64,000 nucleotides of DNA, taken from assembly GCF_025499465.1 (NCBI RefSeq), contig NZ_JAIMCA010000008.1:33725-97724 (forward strand), written 5' to 3'. This document shows, piece after piece, positions 59,392-64,000 of the stretch. This DNA comes from Allobosea sp. BH3. Its GTDB lineage: Bacteria; Pseudomonadota; Alphaproteobacteria; Rhizobiales; Beijerinckiaceae. A model generated the notes under the pieces. It was not told the origin of the DNA. It worked only from the letters and a program-made list of their open reading frames with translations, and did not search any database. The position numbers and the translations under genes were made by a program. Position 1 is the first letter of the stretch. Each line of letters begins with the position of its first letter.

Positions 59392-59561
59392 GCCTGTCTT
59401 CTGGAACCGGGAATCGGAGCGGCAGTGGTCATCCAAGCCCGGCCGGGCCGATGCCACAAGCCCGCTCCTGCCGCCAGATCATGGGCGCTGTCAATTCGGA
59501 TCGCTTGACGCAGGCGCCGCGAGGCCGGAACTGGGCTGAGGGCTCGGGGCGCGACGGCAGG

Positions 59562-61412
59562 ATGAACGCAGCGGAACAGCAGGGGGGAAGGGCGCAGGCG
59601 GCCGCGTGGCTGGAGGCCGGGCTGCGGCGAGGGCTCGGAGCGTTGGGCGCAACCCTGCTGCTGGCGCTTTTCCTCGTGGTGATGGCGGCTGTGCTGCGGC
59701 GTTACCTGTTCGGTGGCGGCTTTATCTGGTCGGACGAACTCGCGATCTGGCTGCATCTGGCGCTGATTGCGACGGGCGCGCCGCTGGCCGTCACGGGCAC
59801 GCTGGCGATGCGGCTCGACGCAGTGGTGCGGCTCCTGCCGGAGCGGCTCCGGCGTATCGCCGCCGTGCTCGCCGAGGCCATTGCCTTTCATGGCGCGCTG
59901 GTGCTGGCGGCCGGCGGCTTCAGTGTCGCGACGCTCGTCGGCGGCCATTCTACCGTGCTCGGCCTACCGGAATGGTTGCGCTTCGCCATCTTTGCCTGCG
60001 GTGGTGGGCTGACGGTGCTGGCGCTCTTCCTGCGAGCCGGGCTCGAACGGGGGTGGCTGAGCGCGGCAGCGTCGCTTGCGCTCGGCCTCGGGCTCTACGG
60101 GCTGGCGCAGCTCTCCTTCGATCTCTTCGCGACGTCGAGTCTCATTGCGGCGCTCGTGGCCGGGGTGGGGCTTCTGCTCGGCGCGCCGCTGCCCTTCGCC
60201 CTGCTGGCCGGCGCCTCGCTGACTGGCCCGTTCGGCGCGCTGCTGCCGGAGCCCGCCATCGTGCAGACCCTGATCGGCGGTGTCGGCAAGTTCCTGCTGC
60301 TGGCGATCCCCTTCTTTCTGCTAGCCGGCGAGCTTCTGACCGCTGGCGGGCTGGCCGAGCGGCTGATCCGCTTCGCCGCGACGCTGGTCGGGCATTGGCG
60401 GGCGGGGCTGGCGCAGACGGCGCTGGTCGCGAGCGTGCTGTTCTCGGGCGCTTCCGGCTCCTCAGTGGCGAACGCCGCCTTCGGGGCGAAGGTGATGGCG
60501 CCGACGCTGGTGGCGCGCGGCTATCCGCCGGCCAATGCGGCGGCCATCGTCGCGGGCGTCTCGATGCTCGACAACATCATCCCGCCCTCGATCGCCTTCC
60601 TGATCCTGGCGAGCGCGACCAACCTTTCCGTCGGTTCGCTGCTCGTCGGCGGCTTCGTGGCGGGCGGCGTGCTGGCGCTGGCGCTCGCCATCGGCATCCA
60701 TTTCAGCGTCCGCGGCGTCGTCGATGCTGCGCCAAAGGCGAGCGCTGCCGAGCGGGGCAGGGCGCTGATCGGCGCCATTCCCGCCATCGGGCTCGGCATC
60801 GTCGTCGTGGTTGGCATCCGTTTCGGGCTGGTGACGGTGACCGAGGCGTCCGCGCTTGCCGTCGCCTATGCTGCCGTCGCTTGTCTCGCCCTGCGCAGTC
60901 TGAATGCACGCGGTGTCCTCACCGCCTTGCGCAAATCGGCTGCGGAGGCCGCGGCCATCGGCCTGCTGATCGGTGCGTCGGCGCCTTTCGCTTTCCTGCT
61001 AGCGGTGGACCGCGTCTCGGAGCAGATGGCCGGGTTGGTCACGGCGCTCGGCGCCGGCCCCTATGCGGTCATGCTGCTGGCCAATCTCGTGCTGCTGGTC
61101 GCCGGGCTCTTCCTCGACATCGGCGCCGCGATCCTGCTGCTGGCGCCGCTCCTGCTGCCGGTCGCCATCGCCGCAGGGCTCGACCCGATCCAGTTCGGCG
61201 TCGTGCTCGTCGTCAACCTGATGATCCACGGGCTGACGCCGCCGCTCGGCATCCTGGTCTATGTCGTCAGCGGCATCATGCGCGTGCCGGCCGGCGCCGT
61301 GTTCCGGGCTGTGCTGCCGCTGCTCGCCACGCTGCTGGCGGCACTTGCGGCGCTATCGCTTGGCATGGCTGCGTGGCCGGCGCTTGCGCCGCGGCTCGCG
61401 GCGTTGTTCTGA
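59562..61412 (+). CDS. TRAP transporter permease with fused small and large subunits (DctQM)
   Basis: A 616-residue membrane protein. Residues about 20-170 form the DctQ-like small subunit (four helices; FGGGFIWSDELAIWLHLALI). Residues about 200-616 form the DctM-like large subunit, with the TRAP signatures FFLLAGELLTAGGLAERLIR, FSGASGSSVANAAFGAKVMA, NIIPPSIAFLILASATNLSV and LLANLVLLVAGLFLDIGAA. It should carry out sodium-linked uptake of an organic acid delivered by a DctP receptor. No DctP is present in the window, so the receptor must be elsewhere. The start is ATG 59562 after GGCAGG; an extension to 59451 overlaps the glpD 5' region. Confidence 0.9.
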   Translation: MNAAEQQGGRAQAAAWLEAGLRRGLGALGATLLLALFLVVMAAVLRRYLFGGGFIWSDELAIWLHLALIATGAPLAVTGTLAMRLDAVVRLLPERLRRIAAVLAEAIAFHGALVLAAGGFSVATLVGGHSTVLGLPEWLRFAIFACGGGLTVLALFLRAGLERGWLSAAASLALGLGLYGLAQLSFDLFATSSLIAALVAGVGLLLGAPLPFALLAGASLTGPFGALLPEPAIVQTLIGGVGKFLLLAIPFFLLAGELLTAGGLAERLIRFAATLVGHWRAGLAQTALVASVLFSGASGSSVANAAFGAKVMAPTLVARGYPPANAAAIVAGVSMLDNIIPPSIAFLILASATNLSVGSLLVGGFVAGGVLALALAIGIHFSVRGVVDAAPKASAAERGRALIGAIPAIGLGIVVVVGIRFGLVTVTEASALAVAYAAVACLALRSLNARGVLTALRKSAAEAAAIGLLIGASAPFAFLLAVDRVSEQMAGLVTALGAGPYAVMLLANLVLLVAGLFLDIGAAILLLAPLLLPVAIAAGLDPIQFGVVLVVNLMIHGLTPPLGILVYVVSGIMRVPAGAVFRAVLPLLATLLAALAALSLGMAAWPALAPRLAALF

Positions 61413-61467
61413 TGCGGCCAGCTTTCCAACGCCTGAGCGCGCGAGCCTGCCCGGACCTGATGCCGTC

Positions 61468-62745
61468 ATGATCTACACCGATATCGCGACGCGGACCTAC
61501 AATCATGGCTGGCGGCTCGACCCGATCATCCGCAGCCTGCTCGACACGGATTTCTACAAGCTGCTGATGCTGCAGATGATCCGCGCCTTCCATCCGCAGG
61601 TGCAGGTCACATTCTCGCTGATCAACCGCTCCAAGCACATCCGCCTCGCCGACATCGTCGACGAGGGCGAGTTCAGGGCGCAGCTCGACCACGCCCGCTC
61701 GCTGCGCTTCACCAAGAACGAGCTGATCTGGCTGGCGGGCAACAGCTTCTACGGCAAGACTCAGATGTTCTCGCCGGAGTTCATGGCCTGGCTCGCCGAC
61801 TTCCAGCTGCCCGATTACGACCTGCGCAAGGTCGATGGGCAGTATGAGCTGCATTTCGAGGGGCCCTGGACCCACACCACCATGTGGGAGGTGCCGGCGC
61901 TCGCGATCATCAACGAGCTACGTGCGCGCCGCGTCATGGTTGGCCAGAAGCGCTTCTCGCTCGATGTGCTCTATGCCCGCGCCAAGGCCAAGATGTGGGA
62001 CAAGGTCGAGCGGCTGCAGAAGCTGCCGAATCTCAAGCTCTCCGATTTCGGCACGCGTCGGCGCCACGGCCATCTCTGGCAGCGCTGGTGCGTCGAGGCG
62101 CTGAAGGAGGGGTTGGGACCGGCCTTCACCGGCACCTCCAACGTGCTGCTCGCCATGGATGCCGATCTCGAAGCGATCGGCACCAATGCCCACGAGCTGC
62201 CGATGGTGCTGGCCGCGCTCGCCGATACCGACGAGGAGCTGCTGCGCGCGCCCTATCGCGTGCTCGACGAATGGCGGCAGGTCTATGGCGGCAACCTCCT
62301 GATCGCGCTGCCGGACGCCTTCGGCACCGGGAGTTTCCTGCGCCATGCGCCGGACTGGGTCGCGGACTGGACCGGCTTCCGCCCCGACAGCGCCCCGCCG
62401 ATTCCCGCCGGCGAGACGATCATGAAATGGTGGGAGGAGCACGGGCGCGATCCGCGCGAGAAGATGCTGGTCTTCTCCGATGGGCTCGACGTCGATGCGA
62501 TCGAGCGCGTCTACCGCCATTTCGACGGCAGGGTCCGCATGGCCTTCGGCTGGGGTACTGATCTGACCAACGACCTCGTCGGCTGCTCGCCGGACGGCTC
62601 GCGCGCGCTTGATCCGATGTCGCTGGTCTGCAAGGTCTCGAAGGCGAACGGCCGACCAGCGGTGAAGCTCTCCGACAATCCCGAGAAGGTCTCAGGCGAT
62701 CCGGAGGCGGTGACGCGCTATCGGCGGGTGTTCGGCGTAAAATGA
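61468..62745 (+). CDS. pncB: nicotinate phosphoribosyltransferase
   Basis: A 425-residue enzyme of the NAD salvage pathway that joins nicotinate and PRPP. Key segments are SLLDTDFYKLLMLQMIRAFH, FSLINRSKHIRLAD, WLAGNSFYGKTQMF, ALAIINELRARR, LSDFGTRRRHGHLWQRWCVE (the His of GTRRRHG aligns with the autophosphorylated His) and FTGTSNVLLAMD. The C-terminus has KLSDNPEKVSGD, typical of the bacterial PncB form. ATG 61468 gives the standard N-terminus; a reading to 61261 would run through the TRAP gene. The stop codon lies in a 13-bp palindrome. Confidence 0.95.
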   Translation: MIYTDIATRTYNHGWRLDPIIRSLLDTDFYKLLMLQMIRAFHPQVQVTFSLINRSKHIRLADIVDEGEFRAQLDHARSLRFTKNELIWLAGNSFYGKTQMFSPEFMAWLADFQLPDYDLRKVDGQYELHFEGPWTHTTMWEVPALAIINELRARRVMVGQKRFSLDVLYARAKAKMWDKVERLQKLPNLKLSDFGTRRRHGHLWQRWCVEALKEGLGPAFTGTSNVLLAMDADLEAIGTNAHELPMVLAALADTDEELLRAPYRVLDEWRQVYGGNLLIALPDAFGTGSFLRHAPDWVADWTGFRPDSAPPIPAGETIMKWWEEHGRDPREKMLVFSDGLDVDAIERVYRHFDGRVRMAFGWGTDLTNDLVGCSPDGSRALDPMSLVCKVSKANGRPAVKLSDNPEKVSGDPEAVTRYRRVFGVK

Positions 62746-62755
62746 CGTAACGTCA
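62743..62755. other. 13-bp palindrome overlapping the pncB stop codon
   Basis: TGACGT-A-ACGTCA is a perfect inverted repeat whose first three bases are the pncB stop. It precedes the next gene by about 60 bases, in an AT-richer spacer that could hold a promoter. It may be a regulator site or chance. Confidence 0.35.
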
Positions 62756-62817
62756 GAAATTCATGTTGCTATTATGTTCTCTGCGCGCGATGCTGCCCTC
62801 GGGTTGGGGAACTCGAC

Positions 62818-63726
62818 ATGCTGCGCTTACTGGTTGTGTTGCTCGCGGCTGCAGCCGTGCTTGCCGCTACGGCGGTTTCGATCGCCGAAACGATAGGACG
62901 TGAACGTCTGAACGAAGCTCGGCCTCTCAGCGAGGCCGATATGGCAGGGCTGATCACGACCATGCTCAAAGGTCGCGCGGGCGTCAGCGCCGTGCGCGTC
63001 GAAGCCGGCGATTTGGTCTTCAGGGCATCCGGTCACGATGTCCGGATGGGGTTGGCCCCGCTCAGCGCGCAATTCAACGCCTTGCCAGACGCGAAGAGCC
63101 GACAGGGCGCTTTGGACAAGCTGATGCAACGCGTCACCGAGGCGGCGGCCGGCCAGTCCGCACCCAAGCCCGATGCGGAGCGCAAGCGGTTCATCGCGGC
63201 TCTGATCCCTGTCATGAAGAACCGATCCTATGTTGAGCAGTTCGCCGCGGCGGCTCGCAAGCGCGGGGATCTCAACGCGCGGTTGCTGCATGTTCCGCTG
63301 GAGGGCGACATCATCGTCGCGATGGGGCTCGATCTGCCGAAGATCACGCGCTTCGTTGCGGTCGGCGAGGGCGGCTCTTATGGAATGAGCGACAAGGACG
63401 TGCTTCGGGCGGCCCTGGACAACTGGGTCCGGCGCGTCGACCGGATGCAACTCCGTGACTTTGGAAAGCTGCGGGCCTTCCATTTCGGCGAGGGCGACTA
63501 CAACGCGTCGATCCTGCTCCTGGAGAACCCCTGGAAGGACGTTCCGAATTTGCCGCGGAATGTCGCCATCGCCGTGCCATCGCGCAGCGTTCTCGCATTT
63601 GGAGACGCTGACGATCCCGAGGCGGTCGATGCGCTGCGCGAATTGACCAAAGCTCCGGACAACGGCTTCCCCGTCAGCAAGCTGCTCTACAAGCTAGGTC
63701 CGAAAGGCTTTGCCGTAATGCCCTGA
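62818..63726 (+). CDS. DUF1444 (YtpQ-like) exported protein
   Basis: A 302-residue protein with an N-terminal hydrophobic segment (MLRLLVVLLAAAAVLAATAV) acting as signal or membrane anchor. The body follows the layout of the DUF1444/YtpQ family: FIAALIPVMKNRSYVEQFAA, LLHVPLEGDIIVAMGLDLPK, MSDKDVLRAALDNW, FHFGEGDYNASILLLENPW and VAIAVPSRSVLAFGDADDPE. The family's role is unknown. It follows pncB by about 72 bases and precedes tuf; I see no functional link to either. Assignment to DUF1444 is by remembered motif order and should be treated as probable only. Confidence 0.7.
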   Translation: MLRLLVVLLAAAAVLAATAVSIAETIGRERLNEARPLSEADMAGLITTMLKGRAGVSAVRVEAGDLVFRASGHDVRMGLAPLSAQFNALPDAKSRQGALDKLMQRVTEAAAGQSAPKPDAERKRFIAALIPVMKNRSYVEQFAAAARKRGDLNARLLHVPLEGDIIVAMGLDLPKITRFVAVGEGGSYGMSDKDVLRAALDNWVRRVDRMQLRDFGKLRAFHFGEGDYNASILLLENPWKDVPNLPRNVAIAVPSRSVLAFGDADDPEAVDALRELTKAPDNGFPVSKLLYKLGPKGFAVMP

Positions 63727-63877
63727 GCCTCTCGGCGCGGATTTTGGAGCCATGCCGCGGCCGATGGAGGCAAGTCGGCGCTGTGTGTATGCGCGCTGCC
63801 TTGCATCCCGCTTCAAAACACCCTAATGCGACCCCGTTTCAAGGGCCCGGAGGGCCGCCTTCGAGGACAAGGGTGTC

Positions 63878-64000
63878 ATGGCCAAAGAGAAGTTTTCGCG
63901 GAACAAGCCGCACTGCAACATTGGAACGATTGGTCACGTTGACCATGGCAAGACGTCTTTGACGGCTGCGATCACGAAGGTTCTGGCCGAGACGGGCGGC
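63878..64000 (+). CDS. tuf: translation elongation factor Tu, 5' part only (cut by window edge)
   Basis: The first 41 codons read MAKEKFSRNKPHCNIGTIGH followed by VDHGKTSLTAAIT, which includes the G1 GTP-binding loop GHVDHGKT. This is EF-Tu, the carrier of aminoacyl-tRNA to the ribosome. The rest lies beyond the window. No fusA is seen just upstream, so this is likely the copy that stands apart from the str operon; in many Alphaproteobacteria that copy is followed by tRNA-Trp and secE. The ATG at 63878 is preceded by GAGGACAAGG. Confidence 0.97.
   Translation, partial: MAKEKFSRNKPHCNIGTIGHVDHGKTSLTAAITKVLAETGG

Noticed and set aside
61261..62745. Longer start for pncB at 61261
   Set aside because: The extra residues come from the alternate frame of the TRAP gene; the conserved PncB sequence begins at 61468.
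63801..63829. Possible tuf promoter (TTGCAT, 17 bases, TAATGC)
   Set aside because: The -10 hexamer matches the consensus poorly and no other support was found, so it was not listed as a feature.
1..64000. CRISPR arrays, intact insertion sequences or rRNA genes
   Set aside because: I saw no evenly spaced direct repeats, no complete transposase and no rRNA sequence; the IS1595-like zinc ribbon at 27.4 kb is part of a larger non-transposase protein.

Overview
The window is about 64 kb of high-GC DNA, densely coding on both strands. Gene content points to an alphaproteobacterium of the order Hyphomicrobiales, most like Bosea or a close relative. Supporting signs are a rhizobial-style type VI secretion locus with a PpkA/PppA/FHA module and no TssJ, sugar-acid catabolic genes of the rhizobial type, ABC, TRAP and TTT uptake genes, and many dispersed intergenic palindromes with a GTCAT..CGGGCTTGACCCG core. 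The genus is inferred from gene families and was not tested by a database search.

Left part (1-16.3 kb): a truncated undecaprenyl-phosphate sugar transferase, a VanZ-like membrane protein, an Asp/Glu racemase-family protein and a DUF2793 protein. Next comes a sugar-acid catabolic block: an arabinonate-type IlvD/Edd dehydratase, a DapA-family aldolase/dehydratase, a divergent GntR/FCD regulator with a perfect 18-bp palindrome in its intergenic region, a TTT binding protein, an RraA-family protein and an SMP-30 lactonase. A UDP-glucuronate epimerase follows, then an M81 peptidase and two M20 peptidases.

Middle part (16.4-25.5 kb): a complete dipeptide-type ABC importer (binding protein, two permeases and a fused double ATPase), an orphan molybdopterin subunit of the xanthine dehydrogenase family, tRNA-Gly(TCC) and a proline-racemase-family enzyme with Ser/Thr at the two catalytic positions.

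The core of the window (25.7-57.8 kb) is one type VI secretion system (T6SS) island. On the minus strand lie tssK-tssL-tssM-tagF-pppA-ppkA as a tight operon and, separately, vgrG-hypothetical-tagH. On the plus strand lie an OmpA-like periplasmic protein, tssA, tssB, tssC, hcp, tssE, tssF, tssG and clpV, followed by a putative effector that combines a papain-like Cys/His/Asp region with a C-terminal peptidoglycan-binding repeat. A PAAR protein and a RidA-family protein sit between the minus-strand operons. The left flank carries a regulatory-domain methyltransferase and an unusual membrane-anchored lytic transglycosylase whose N-terminus is an IS1595-type transposase zinc-ribbon module.

Right part (57.8-64 kb): glpD, a fused TRAP permease (DctQM), nicotinate phosphoribosyltransferase, a DUF1444-like exported protein and the start of tuf (EF-Tu).

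No gap between called genes exceeds about 270 bases. Most gaps contain hairpins or dispersed palindromes, and four of the six tail-to-tail junctions carry a dispersed palindrome that could act as a bidirectional terminator. The least expected items are the zinc-ribbon/transglycosylase fusion, the effector candidate with no visible immunity gene, the duplicated C-terminal module of TssA, and the shared SERT motif at the N-termini of TssL and PpkA.
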